From Rhodocollybia butyracea (lineage: Eukaryota; Basidiomycota; Agaricomycetes; Agaricales; Omphalotaceae), in the NCBI GenBank assembly GCA_015501585.1, contig JADNRY010000053.1, positions 124,001 through 188,000 of the forward strand: a stretch of 64,000 bases of DNA, given 5' to 3'. Both the position numbers and the translations under genes were made by a program. Within the stretch, counting starts at the first letter, position 1; the number at the start of each line of letters is the position of its first letter. A model generated the notes under the pieces. That model had not been told where the DNA came from and made no database searches. It saw only the letters and a list, made by a program, of their open reading frames with translations. Shown here piece by piece: positions 32,613-43,171 of the stretch.

Positions 32613-34389
32613 TCAAACCAGGTCCACGTCGAGCATTGTGTTTTCCACACCACCAATACCAGCGATGTGAGCCCTCGACCATTTGACCGCAAACGTCGAA
32701 GCTTTGAGGAATTTCTTGTTCGCGTACTTCTTGTACAGTGCAAGCTTGGTGAATGAACGTTCTGCCATCTTCTCTACAATGAACATGTGTCCGTCGTACA
32801 ACTCATCCTCCGTGTGGCCGGAATAATTTACGAAAGAGTCGTTCTAACGGACATCATTAGAGTGAAGATAGTAGACTAAAGATAGCACACACCCAGTCAC
32901 CCCCCAACAGCATCCTTGCACTGTACATCCCCACCGCCGCAATGAGGCTGGCCTTCGCCCGCAGAAAGCGGTGGTCAATCAAGGTCACCTCGATCAGGAA
33001 CTTGCTCAGAGTTCGCGTCTGCAGATCGTAATCGTCGGCCTTACTTATCCGACGCATCCAGTTGTACGGTGAACAATAATGCGAAATTTGGAAATCTAGC
33101 GCCTGCAGGATAATCCTTTCACCCTTCAGAATTTCATCCTTGGTAAAACCCTCCTCAGTCATGAATACAAATTCGTCAACAGAGGGCGCGAGGATCTCTT
33201 CGTATTTAGCAGCGATGAAGATGGCGGTGATTCCAACTAATTGTAATTTGACGACGGAGACCGTGCGTTGGGAAAGAAAACGGTCAATGATGTTAATAGC
33301 AATCCAGAGTGTTTCGGGAAGCATGTGGTATCGCAGATGAACTTGCAGTATCCAGTCGATGAGAGTAACTCGCATATCCCAGGTGAGTTCCGATTGAGAG
33401 TCCATATAGTCGGCTCGGGGCATCATCATTTTCTAGGAAGAAATCAGAAACCGAATTGAAATTTGCGAACTAGCACCAACCTCCAATCCGGACATGTATT
33501 CGAAAATCTCTTCCGAGTACTCTGAGACCATAGTAGGGTCAAAGTCCTCCTCTTCGTCTTCGAAAACTTCGCGTATAGTGTCTACACGTCGCTCACACTC
33601 CAAACGATGCTGTGTTGCAAGTTCGGGCCAAACTTTCGGTGGTTTAGGCTCCTGAGGTATGACTGTTTCCGTGGTTTCCTCTTCTTCCTCGACATTCATA
33701 ACGATCATGTCATTGTCTACATCGCTCGTTAAGAAATTGGCGTCAGTCTCCGAAGGTGGCTCGAGGTCTTCGCTGGGGGGCATCGCAGGTTCTACGTGTT
33801 CTTCGACGTCCATCTCGACGTCCTCGTATATAGCAATACGATGACTGTCGCGAATAGGACGCCTAGGTCCATTTACACCAGAAGGGCGAGATGCACGAAT
33901 AGGCGCGACATTCGCGACAGGCGGTGCCACCTGGCTTCGACCAGGGCCAAGAGGGACACGCTGAGCACCGTTAGCAGTAGAGTTTGAGCGTCCTCGTTTT
34001 AGGCCAACTTCTTCCTTGTCCTTTTCTTTGCCGAGTAAAACTTTGTTGGAGAGCTCCTACAAACCAAGTCAAGATGAGTGACTTTTGGTTCGAGACATGA
34101 CCAACGTACCCTTCGATTGACAGCTGTAGTTGTTACCTCGCCCAACGCAGACCTCATCAGACTACCCTTTACTCCAACCACCTCTTTCTGCACGATTTTA
34201 GAGGCGCCTGGCATTGTTGAACCAGACAGTTGACGTAGATGTTTGCTAGTCGCATTTTCGTCGGCCTTTCCACGAAGGGGCAAGCGAGTGGTTCGTTGTG
34301 GTAGCTGCAGCAAAAACGATGCAAATAAAACGTCAGTCAAGCCGGTGGAAAACCAAGAACAAGCTTACACGAGCATGATTGGTAGCCAT
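32613..34389 (-). CDS. G2/mitotic B-type cyclin
   Basis: Five exons. The disordered N-terminus contains an RxxL destruction-box-like motif (TTRLPLRGKADENA) suited to APC/C-driven degradation, then basic and acidic stretches. The cyclin box is clear: FEYMSGLEKMMMPRADYMDS, LTWDMRVTLIDWILQVHLR, LPETLWIAINIIDRFLSQR, LQLVGITAIFIAAKYEEI, SVDEFVFMTEEGFTKDEIL, and the MRRISKADDYD segment. The C-terminal cyclin fold continues across an intron after GGDW into NDSFVNYSGHTEDEL, YKKYANKKFLKASTFAVKW and ends MLDVDLV. This is the CLB/Cdc13 type that activates Cdk1 for mitosis in the nucleus. The start ATG at 34389 (MATNHAR) splices through GTAAGC to LPQRTTR, which completes the D-box. Confidence 0.92.
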
Positions 34390-34737
34390 TATGAAAACGA
34401 ACTATGAATGAACTTGACTATATGTACCAAGAAAAAGAAGAAATAGCGAGCAGAGATAACTCGATGAGACAGTGGGAGTTAGTGGTGATGAAGAACGAAA
34501 GGCGAAGAGAACTAGATGACGAAAGAAAGGAACCAAAAGTCGACGAACAGACAAGGGCCGGAATTTCAAATTTGCGATCAGTCCAACTCTCACGTGATCG
34601 CGTGACATGGATGCAAACGCGACTAGGTCACAAGTTTTCGCGACGATACGTAAAAAAGATCATCACCACTTTGATGTATGCTACAACTTTAAATTTTGAA
34701 ACTTTGAAAAATTACATTGTACCAACTCGTTCGGACT
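34390..34737. other. Cyclin upstream region
   Basis: 348 bp between the cyclin start and the 3' end of the FHA/G-patch gene, both on the minus strand. A plus-strand ORF (34404-34775) is antisense to this region, lacks family resemblance and overlaps the neighbouring gene end, so I treat it as chance. It should contain the cyclin promoter. Confidence 0.4.
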
Positions 34738-35817
34738 CTAACGTCTCGAACCCAAACCAGAACGGTCAATACTGAATTTGAGCTGAAGAGGTTCAACCGG
34801 GCCTCCGCCAGCTAAACCAAGGCCAGTGCCTGGATGCCAGCCCTGCTTGACCAGGAGCTTGTGACCTATGCTAGACGTCGGGACAGGAACTGCAGGCTGA
34901 GATATCGGCTCAGGAATCAAGTGTGAGGACTCAGATTGAGCCGAGTTTGTGGAAGATAAATGAGAAGCGCTCGACACACCAGGAGCATCAAAAGGAGAAG
35001 GTCGGTACATTGCGCGACGACGAGCTGAGCGGTCAACGTACTGATTGGCACCTGCCACCAGGTCAGAGTTACTAGAGTGTCTGGACATCAAGTCACGCTT
35101 CAACTGAGATAAAGCCACCTTAGAATCTCGGATATGCGACCTCAGATCCACTTCTACATTCAAATGGCTTCGTTTGCGCTTGCTATCAGCAAACAAAGGA
35201 ATTTCTTCCCCCGTCTGAGGTGAACACTCTTCACAGGGAAGACGGTTCTCATGAATGTGTACAACAAAAATTGTGGTTCCAAGGGTGAGCTGGTCCAGGT
35301 GGTGAAGCTGCTTTGGTTTACTTGCTGTCTTGGGTATAGACAGCCTAAGATTTGTTTCGGCAGCTTGGGAGTTACCGGTGGTCGAGCGCAAGTAAGTTCC
35401 ATGCTTCGATCCCATGTCCACAATTTTCCAAGCTTGGTCCCAGTAAACTGTGGCATGAAGTTTAGATACCTCCATTTCCTTTAGTCTAATTCTAGGAACC
35501 GTGCCAGATGTGGAATTGTCTCGTCCAAGCTGCACTTCTGGATATTCGTCGATAACCGCTATCCGAGCTTTGGGAGGAAGCGCTCGGGAATTTATGACGA
35601 GAAGGCGAAGCCAGGTCTCGGGAGAATCCGAACGGAGTGTGCCGGGATTCTTTGTGTGCCAGATATCATCCAGTACTGGCGTAGCATTATCCCATGGCCA
35701 TTCATAGGAGGGATTATGTGCATATGACTCGTTTTCCAAAGGACCATGAGATTTCCGGCGATGTTGGCTACTGCTGATAGCCTGGAACGGGTTAAACGGA
35801 ATTTCACCGTCTTCCAT
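34738..35817 (-). CDS. FHA and G-patch domain protein (AGGF1-like)
   Basis: Intronless, 359 residues. After a polar N-terminus (MEDGEIPFNPFQ) comes an FHA domain around residues 75-195: VQLGRDNSTSGTVPRIRL, then VSKLHATVYW with the SxxH pair, and DMGSKHGTYL with the conserved HGT; FHA domains bind phosphothreonine. A Ser-rich linker with basic RSARRRAMYRP leads to a C-terminal G-patch (GHKLLVKQGWHPGTGLGLAG, then GGPVEPL), a glycine-rich motif that commonly recruits DEAH RNA helicases. This FHA-then-G-patch order is that of human AGGF1 and related splicing-associated proteins; I see no OCRE domain in front. A nuclear RNA-processing role is inferred from the family. The ATG at 35817 is the first in frame and is preceded by a T-rich leader. 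Confidence 0.88.
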   Translation of the reverse strand: MEDGEIPFNPFQAISSSQHRRKSHGPLENESYAHNPSYEWPWDNATPVLDDIWHTKNPGTLRSDSPETWLRLLVINSRALPPKARIAVIDEYPEVQLGRDNSTSGTVPRIRLKEMEVSKLHATVYWDQAWKIVDMGSKHGTYLRSTTGNSQAAETNLRLSIPKTASKPKQLHHLDQLTLGTTIFVVHIHENRLPCEECSPQTGEEIPLFADSKRKRSHLNVEVDLRSHIRDSKVALSQLKRDLMSRHSSNSDLVAGANQYVDRSARRRAMYRPSPFDAPGVSSASHLSSTNSAQSESSHLIPEPISQPAVPVPTSSIGHKLLVKQGWHPGTGLGLAGGGPVEPLQLKFSIDRSGLGSRR

Positions 35818-36012
35818 GCTTGCTGTTTTTTTCTCAGATTTCGGTATAGCTGCTAGTTTTGAGTGATAGTCTACAGAGCGACGCTGTATTTAGCACAGTG
35901 GAAGTACGTGAAAAAGATTCATAAGTTTGGGCGCTTATTTGTGTTCATCACTATCATTTAGCTTTCGAGTTGAGCATCCGCTCTCAGGGATCGGGTGGCG
36001 CAGAAACCTTCA

Positions 36013-37668
36013 ATGATGGATCAGTTCTCCGAAGTAATGGATCACTGTTGTTGCTCGCGCCAAGTCCGTACTCAGCTTGTTTAATAGGAACATTCGAAAC
36101 TCCTTTTCAGTAAAGAATGGCTAGTGAAGACTGACCCACAGAAACCGATTCCTTATCTCTTTGTTTGTATTGAAGTCTTTTCTATTCTGCGGTCAGGCAT
36201 AATTGAAGCGTGTTGCAGAAATTCTACTCGTCGACGGTGGATTTGACATGTCTTGTCATGGTCACAGACACAAAATCTGTGTGGGCAGAAGGTAGATCCA
36301 TGTATATTGTGTCAAACTCAACTCATTTTCATTTCATTGGCCCTTGGTCAAGAAAGTGCTTGACAGTCATCAGATTGCGCGGCGTTGGCGAACTTGTAAT
36401 AGCATAGACCCATTTGTGGCCACCTCTGCGGAAGAAGAAGAAGCGGAAGAAGAATGGCGTTTATCCATCATTGAGAACCTTGCCAAGATTCATAGCCCAG
36501 GTGGTATGGAAAGTGTCTCTTCCTTTGAAATCCAACAATCCCGATACTCGGTTCGTCCATTTTTGACCTGTCGAAACCCATCTCATATCCTGCACAAATC
36601 AGGATTTTGCTTTTGGAATCGACTGTGATATCTTCAAATGGACCTGGGAGACTTGTTTCATAGGCCACAAAAACTCTGCCGAGATCATTTCAAAGCACCT
36701 TGTGCTACCTCTCATCAGTTTGAACCACTTATCGTTCACCGTGGGCAATTCGGTTGCAGAAATGTCCGACTCTGATCTAGAGAAGGTTTGTCTTGAGTTA
36801 TGGGCATCGTAACAATGCACAGTTCATACTTAACATGTATACAGGCCATCGACAAACTTGGCCGAGGTGCCAGAAGGAGCATTGATACTCATATCAAAAA
36901 TGCAGTTTCTAAACCTCGCGTGACTACCAGTATCCGACGGACGACCGCAATGTTCAACTCTGTCCCTGACCTTCGTAAGTCAGACGTTTTATCTCATCTA
37001 CGAAAATGGTAACCCGTGTCTAGCTCCTATATCTTCGGACAATGTTAGCCCTCAGCTACGGATTTCATCTCCGCCCCGTCTAAAGGTACCAGTTCGTCAA
37101 GCAACTCCGATAAAAGATCATATTAATTCTCCGAAGTCTTTCGTGAGCGCCTTGTGACTTCCTCCCACCGTTTTGTTGACATGGTTCCCTGCCTTCACAG
37201 GCGAGCCTCGCGGAAAAACCGCCGAAAATACGCTCTCTCTCTCCATCTTCTCCTGGCCCTTCTACCAACCCATCCAAAATCCTAGTCGACTCAGCCACTG
37301 AATCTGATGAAGGCGATCTTCACAAAAAACTCAGTTTACCTCCACCAGTGGCGGATCTACCCGGTAAACCTCTCACTCCGCCCCTCAGAGAAGAGTCACC
37401 TGCACATGTAACGTCGTTTTCTCATCTACCACCAAAATCCCAATCACCTGCACCGCCTGTGCAGCCGAAATCTCGTTCGACGGCCCTGGCTTCGGAATCA
37501 GACTCATCACCCCCTAGACCGGCCTCGAAAAAGAAGAAGGTAGAATCATCATCAAGTGAAGACAGTGAGGAGGAACGGAGAAAACGCGTCGCTAAACTCA
37601 AAAGTGGGGGTGCTGGTGGTCGAGGAGGTGTCAGGCAACCGCGGCAGAGAGGGGGAAAACGATTTTGA
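36013..37668 (+). CDS. NEJ1: XLF/Nej1 non-homologous end-joining factor
   Basis: About seven or eight exons. The N-terminal head domain reads KEWLVKTDPQKPIPYLF, KFYSSTVDLTCLVMVTDTKS, VWAEVLDSHQIARRWR, ENLAKIHSPGG and IDCDIFKWTWETCFIG, followed by a coiled segment (ISKHLVLPLISLNHLSFTVG) as in XLF/Nej1. The C-terminal third is disordered, Ser/Pro-rich, with a KKKKVESSSSEDSEEERRK stretch and a final basic GRGGVRQPRQRGGKRF; XLF proteins end in a basic motif plus Phe that binds Ku. XLF forms filaments with XRCC4 that bridge DNA ends for ligase IV. The first exon is unsettled: ATG at 36013 gives MDQFSE, but joining it to KEWLVK needs phase 2, and one added base near 36037 would give a better VMGSLLLLA continuation. 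Start coordinates are therefore approximate. Confidence 0.8.
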
Positions 37669-39396
37669 TCAGCTTCGATCTTGGTACGTCTTTCGAGTAA
37701 ATAATACAAATTTCAGTAGGGGAAAGATGATCTTAGCACGTTATAAACTAGCGCTATTTCGCCATCGTCATCTGCGTCCGACTAACCGGTCCAGTTCAAC
37801 ACGTCTACAATCATCGCAGATGGTGTAAAACTGGTTGACGATACGTTTCTTAGTTGGAATCTGCTGTTGAGAAATTTGGAAGATCAGAGATTTGTATGAC
37901 AGGACAACGTCTGAGAGCATCAGGATTTTCAGTCGCCCACCTGTGGACAGTTACATGGAGATGTATGCACATGCGCGTTACTCGACCCGCAATATGGGTT
38001 GTTGCAATCGATAACTGGACCTGGGGCATAATCTGTCCGCTGAAAGTGTTGTATAGGCTTTAAAGGGTAAGAAACATAGTAAACCTGAACAAGGAGGATT
38101 GACAATACCTGACACCCTCTGTACAAGTCGCCACGGCTGACAAAAAACCAGTCAGAATTAAAGTTAACGGGGTTCTGGTCAATTTACAGTTCTCGATGGC
38201 ACATCTAACTGGACATTGAATATCTATCTGGCTAATTGAGTAGGAGACGCACCGTATATATGATCTGTGAAAGTATGTGCAATCGTGAAGAGGGGTCGGA
38301 AGATTGGGACTCCTCTGATCGGAGGCTTGTATTTAAGTCTAGTCCCTCCAATGACAATCCTATACCTTAACAAGCAGATAAACTCTGACCTGGTCACACT
38401 CCTGCAAGAAGACTTTTGATGAGGCCCTGAACCTCGGAACTGTTTCCGCTATCTATAAACGTTCCTTTGAGTTGCCGAGTGAATGAGGTCATTGGACGGA
38501 ACATTGATGTTCAGAAGAATTTGCCCAAAAAGGGCTGAGCTACTCGAAACAGTAACATGATCATAAGATCTATAAATTTTTCTGTCGAGCCGTTTCTGGC
38601 CGTTTTCTCCTCCAGCTAGAGCCAGGGAGTAGCTAAAGAGTCTGTCGAACCGGAGATTACAAGTCAACGCATCCGATCAAACATTCTTGTACTCCGAGCT
38701 ACCACCTGCCACCACCTGCCACCACTCGAGAAACAATACTTGACTCGTGGCAAGAATGCAAAGAACTTTCCAAGCAAGCACCACAACATTTCAACTGTAG
38801 CCTTAGCTAGTAAACAGAATTCTGATGCGGAGCTCGAGGAATTGAGCAGCTTCATGGTCGACTCGGTCGGCTGATGATATCGATGAAAGATGAAGGTGGA
38901 TGAAGTTGCCTACTACTTGCCGGTGAGCGCCACCGTTCAAGTTCACGGATTCCACATACATCGTGGATTCTGCTCTATGGAACCGAATGAGCGATTATTC
39001 TGAATCAAATCGAAAGGCAGAGTGAAGGTGAAGTCAATAGCTAGCTTGGATTAGAATACGTCAGTAGATTTTTATTTGACTCGAACGGCTAGCAAAACTT
39101 TTCTATCGCTCTAGCCGTACTTATTTCCTGCGGGACTGTGCAAAGTCCTCTTGCTGATACTTCCATGACCCCCAGCGACTCCCCCTCTGCCACAGCCATC
39201 AAGTACGCCTAAACCCTTCGCAGGTTAGAGCGCTTGAGTTTGAGGATCCCCCGGTCTTGGAGGTTGCAAGTGGTCAGACTTATGGCTTACATACCTATGT
39301 TTGCCTTAAGTTATTGGTTGAGTATACGTCATTATTGTACAGTTTCATGTGAATTTCTACACGGCTAGCGCCAAATTTCCTTTGAACCCATCGGCC
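37669..39396. other. Long gene-poor region
   Basis: 1.7 kb between the XLF gene and the hydratase gene. Short ORFs on both strands have no recognisable content. It contains a small direct repeat (38701-38726). A pyrimidine-rich, ATG-free stretch precedes the hydratase start. Confidence 0.4.
38701..38726. repeat. Short tandem repeat (10-nt unit)
   Basis: ACCACCTGCC occurs twice in a row and is followed by a partial third copy (ACCACT). CACCTG is an E-box-type hexamer, but with so few copies I claim no regulatory role. Confidence 0.6.
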
Positions 39397-40769
39397 ATGA
39401 CCAACTTCAGCTCTTTTGCAGACCCTGAAGATGCTCCAAGCGTCGCGGAAGCTAAGAAAGAAATCCTTGAAACCGAATACTCTTACACCGAAGTAGGTAA
39501 TGTAATCGTGTTGCAAGCTACAACTTGACTCTCTGACCAGCGCGATATAATCCTGTACAACTTGGGAGTCGGAGCTACAGCGAACGAGCTAAAATGGACA
39601 TACGAAGTAGTCTCGCAAACGAAAATCTATGAGCCAAATCGTTCACTGATGGGAACTATTTGCAAGGCGACGATGAATTCGCTGCTATACCCACTTTCGG
39701 CGTCATTCCGCAATTTTCTGCTAGCAGTGCATTGCCTTTCGATTGGCTGCCCAATTTCAACCCTGTATAACCTCTTATTTTCTACTTATCTATGTGAAAC
39801 TGACTCAAACAGGCTAAACTGCTTCATGGAGAACAATTTCTGAGCATCAAGGGACCAATTCCTACGAGTGGTGACCTGGTTAGTTCTGCTAGGTCTGCCA
39901 CGCCTCTCCATCTTTCCTTGCATCCGAGTCATACTTTGAAAGGGTTCTCGAGGCTCTAGATAAGGGTAAAGCAGCAGCTGTTACCACCATTGTGGAGACA
40001 AGGGACAAGCATAGCGGCCAACTTGTGTTCGAAAACCAGTCGACTGTTTATATCCGTGGATCAGGTGGATTTGGTGGTAGACGAACAGGAACTGGTCTGT
40101 AATCTACTCGCCACCTACATGCTTTGACTATTTACATAACTACTTTTGTAAGACCGTGGTCCCGCTACAGCCCCCAATGATCCTCCGCAGAGGGCTCCCG
40201 ACGCGATTTCCGAAGAGAGAACGCATAGCTCTCAAGCAGCTTTGTACAGGTACGTTCCCTTATCCAACCCGAGCTAATGCCAGCTAACAAGCCAACAGAT
40301 TGAGCGGAGATATGAACCCATTACATGTTAACCGTTTTCGGCCTTTTCAGTGCTTAGACTAGTCTAACGAAGATCTGTTTAGATACTACCGGAGTTTGCT
40401 GCTATCGGAGGGTTTGACAAACCTATTCTCCATGGGTTGTGTTCAATGGGCATCGCAGGGAAACATGTGTTACAGGCATTCGGTCCTTTTGAGGACATCA
40501 AAGTCCGGTGAGTACGTAGAACTTGTCCAACGCAAACTAATTAAACGGGACAACAGTTTTGCTGGTGTTGTTTACCCGGGAGAGACGCTTGTCACCGAAA
40601 TGTGGAAGGAAGGCTCGAAAGTAATCTTCCGTGCGTTCATAGATCTCCTCATGGCTTATATGTCGGTTCACACTTCACCCTAGTTTCCAAGGTCAAAGAA
40701 CGCGACACCATAATTCTTGCTTCAGCAGGTGCCAGCCTGATTGAAAAATGCTACAAAGCAAAGCTTTAA
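39397..40769 (+). CDS. Peroxisomal MaoC-type enoyl-CoA hydratase 2 (Fox2 hydratase half as a separate gene)
   Basis: About nine exons, roughly 300 residues. The start [20 protein letters not shown] resembles the linker that in full-length Fox2 sits between the SDR and hydratase parts. Then comes [80 protein letters not shown] and [12 protein letters not shown], and the hydratase 2 motif [18 protein letters not shown] with the catalytic Asp and His (GD and LH) kept; the usual HIDP is HILP here. [20 protein letters not shown] follows, and the protein ends KCYKAKL, a PTS1-type AKL signal. It hydrates trans-2-enoyl-CoA to (3R)-hydroxyacyl-CoA in peroxisomes, the substrate of the SDR protein at 29114-31887. 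The junction near 39607-39666 is one base out of phase. Confidence 0.8.
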
Positions 40770-40813
40770 ACGGTGTCCATTAGGGTAGAAGGGAATGGGT
40801 ATCAATATTAAAA

Positions 40814-43171
40814 TCAGGTGCATGTAATGGCACCCGCAGAATTCCCTGTAGTTGAGCGAGAGATTAGTCAGTTACTCGCTGTGTATCATCATAGCACAAA
40901 CCTGGATAATACCAAAAAGTAACAGCAATTATAAGATATAAACCTACAAAGATGTTAGTAACTTGAAAATCATTTGAAAGAGCGCCAACCTACACATAAG
41001 TATCATTCCTTCCAGCCAGTTTGACTTGCCATCTTGAACGCAATAGTTGACAGTAAGGACTGCGGAATGGATCAGCGTTAACGGTAAGAACGATCCTTAC
41101 GCGAGCATACCTGCTAAAAACAAGGTAATCGACTGGTAGGGATCGAATAGCAGGGTCAATGGCTTTCCCAAAATCCATGCAAGAATAACAATAAAGCTAT
41201 ATATCGCGTTCGTCATTGTAGAAAGGTAATGAAACATGGTGGCTCACGGTATAACGAAAAGCGCTATTTGCTGAAGGAAAAGTTAGGTGTTGACTAGAAC
41301 AACGAATAAGATAGAAACTTGCAATGCTTGATCCTACAGCTACTCCGAGACTAAGTGTCAACTTGTCCTTGACGGAGACAGTGACCGCAGTGACGTGTTC
41401 GGCGGCATTGCCTGCAATAGGGAGCAAGATGAGAGCGACAAACTCTTTTGATATTTTACCTCCCTCAACAAGACCATTGATTGAATCAACCAGCCATTCG
41501 GCAGTGACAGCCACCAACTAAAGTTGCGATGAGAGGACGAAAATAAAAGAACAAAAGGTTCAAGCGCACAACAGTGACGATGGCCAATAGTGCAATAGTG
41601 GTGTAAAGACTCATTTGGGGAATCTCTGCTTCTTCCTCCTTCGTAACGCTTTGTTCAACGTCACTGCCATTGTTCCTTTGAGGATATCGGGTTGAGGGCT
41701 GAACGCCTTCATCAGCATATAACGTGGCATGAGAATAGAGCTGGAAGAATAGATAAGAAGCATAGATGAAGAGTAAAATCAATGCAACCTATCATGCTGG
41801 TCAATCAACGAGGATCGTGAAAAACGATAAAACATACCCCGTGGCTGATCTTTAAAATATCTTGAGCAGAGTCAGGGTCCGTGGTGGTAGTGACGTTCAT
41901 CTGGAACGCTGCAGGCAACAGCACAGCAATGACACTCAGAGTCAGCAATGAAGAGTTCAACTGGGTCGCCACTAAAAAAAAAACCAGTTAGCCAGTTGGA
42001 CAGTCAGAAGAAAAAATGATGCCCACCAGCGCCAAATCCTTGCTCAGAGAATCGAAGTCCTCCTGCAAAAAAGCACATTCCAAGCACAAGAACTGAGTAT
42101 GAAGTTAGGGAAACTCCCATGTTCAAAGAGTAGTTTTAATTACGCAGGTTGCTGAGGATTGAACCGATCACTACCACATTTTGGTGAGAAAACTTCTCAA
42201 AAAAGCGAAATTGCGCTTACAGGATGACTGTACGACATCTAGTTCACATTTGACTAGGGCGATTATCTGTTTGCATTTGAGTAAATAGCGTGAAAAAAAA
42301 GCAGGTGATAACATATGACCTACAGCTACTATAAGCTCCACGCTGGAAAATTGGTGAGATATTGTGGCGGTATCGAATAAGATCTTACGCATTTCCCTGG
42401 GCATGATTAGACAATGGAACTATAGAAACAGGAAAATTTAAGAACCAAAGTGGCGTTCAGTAAACCGGCCAGAGTTTGCCCGACTCGCATAGATAGTTCG
42501 TCAGTTGCAAAAGCGAGGAGCTGTTCGTGATGTTAGATGGATCTATGCAACTCGGATCAAACATTACCTTTGCCAGAGGTATTATGGCCAAAAATGAGAC
42601 TACATAGAACATCAGTACGATTTCGTCCACAACTCATGGAACAACGCACAAACAAAAACGATTGTGTCTTGGTCCTTCAGTACAAAATGGAGAACCCACT
42701 GGAAAGGTTATTCGGTAACTGTCAAAGAGATCAAGATACTCTCGGACGTACAGAAACTGGAATGCAAACTAATAGCAAGTTCAACCCTGTAGAGCCGAGA
42801 TTTATCGCCAGATATCACCAGTGAAAAGGGAATTTACACACATGAAGCGCATATTATCGATTTTATACTTTGAAGAAACGTGGGTGCTGGCCCAACAGGT
42901 CTTTCGGGCGTGAACATGCTTGATCTTGCTCGCTGCAGATTGAACGACATTCGTTTGGAGGTAACAGGAATGGAATGACCAGTATTGGTTCTTCTCAAAA
43001 TGCCATTTTGCTCCGCACCAATCCTCGTACCAGTCCTCGTAACATCCGCAAGAGCAATATCGTCTGTTACCAAAGGTTGGTTTGATTCTACCGAACCTGT
43101 GTAGGTGCTTGGATCTATGAGTGGAATTAAGTGAAGGAGAACACCAACTGCGATAAAAACAACGGACCCAT
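40814..43171 (-). CDS. VCX1: Vacuolar Ca2+/H+ exchanger (CAX/Vcx1 type)
   Basis: Around fifteen short exons. After a hydrophilic N-terminus ending RARSSMFTPERPVGPAPTF, the CAX repeats are readable: LNLLLVCIPVSWVLHFVL, SFLAIIPLAKLLAFATDELS, VGQTLAGLLNATLGNAVELI, IIALVKCELDVVQSSLIGSI, LSNLLLVLGMCFFAGGLRFS, VALILLFIYASYLFFQLYSH, VAVTAEWLVDSINGLVEGGK, ISKEFVALILLPIAGNAAEH, VTAVTVSVKDKLTLSLGVAV, GSSIQIALFVIPF and VNYCVQDGKSNWLEGM. Both signature motifs (GNAVE and GNAAEH) are intact. The exchanger moves Ca2+ into the vacuole against H+. It contains an 8-nt exon (42389-42396) and a GC-AG intron (41271-41322). The 5' end is uncertain: the reading frame is open to about 43097, the first in-frame ATG is 42950, and a tiny first exon at 43171 splicing to GSVESNQPLVTDD is my best model. 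Its 3' end is 44 bp from the convergent hydratase gene. Confidence 0.87.
41271..41322 (-). other. GC-AG intron in the Ca2+/H+ exchanger gene
   Basis: On the minus strand AGCATT is followed by GCAAGT and the intron ends CTTCAG, 52 nt. It joins VAVGSSI to QIALFVIP, a contiguous conserved block in CAX proteins, so the boundary is well supported. Confidence 0.9.
42389..42396 (-). other. 8-nt micro-exon of the Ca2+/H+ exchanger gene
   Basis: GGAAATGC lies between a CCCAG acceptor and a GTAAGA donor on the minus strand. It supplies the GNA of the invariant LGNAVELI motif, joining NATL upstream to VELIVA downstream in frame. Confidence 0.8.

Noticed and set aside
34404..34775. 123-codon plus-strand ORF upstream of the cyclin gene
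   Set aside because: Antisense to a promoter and to the end of the FHA/G-patch gene, highly charged, no family resemblance.
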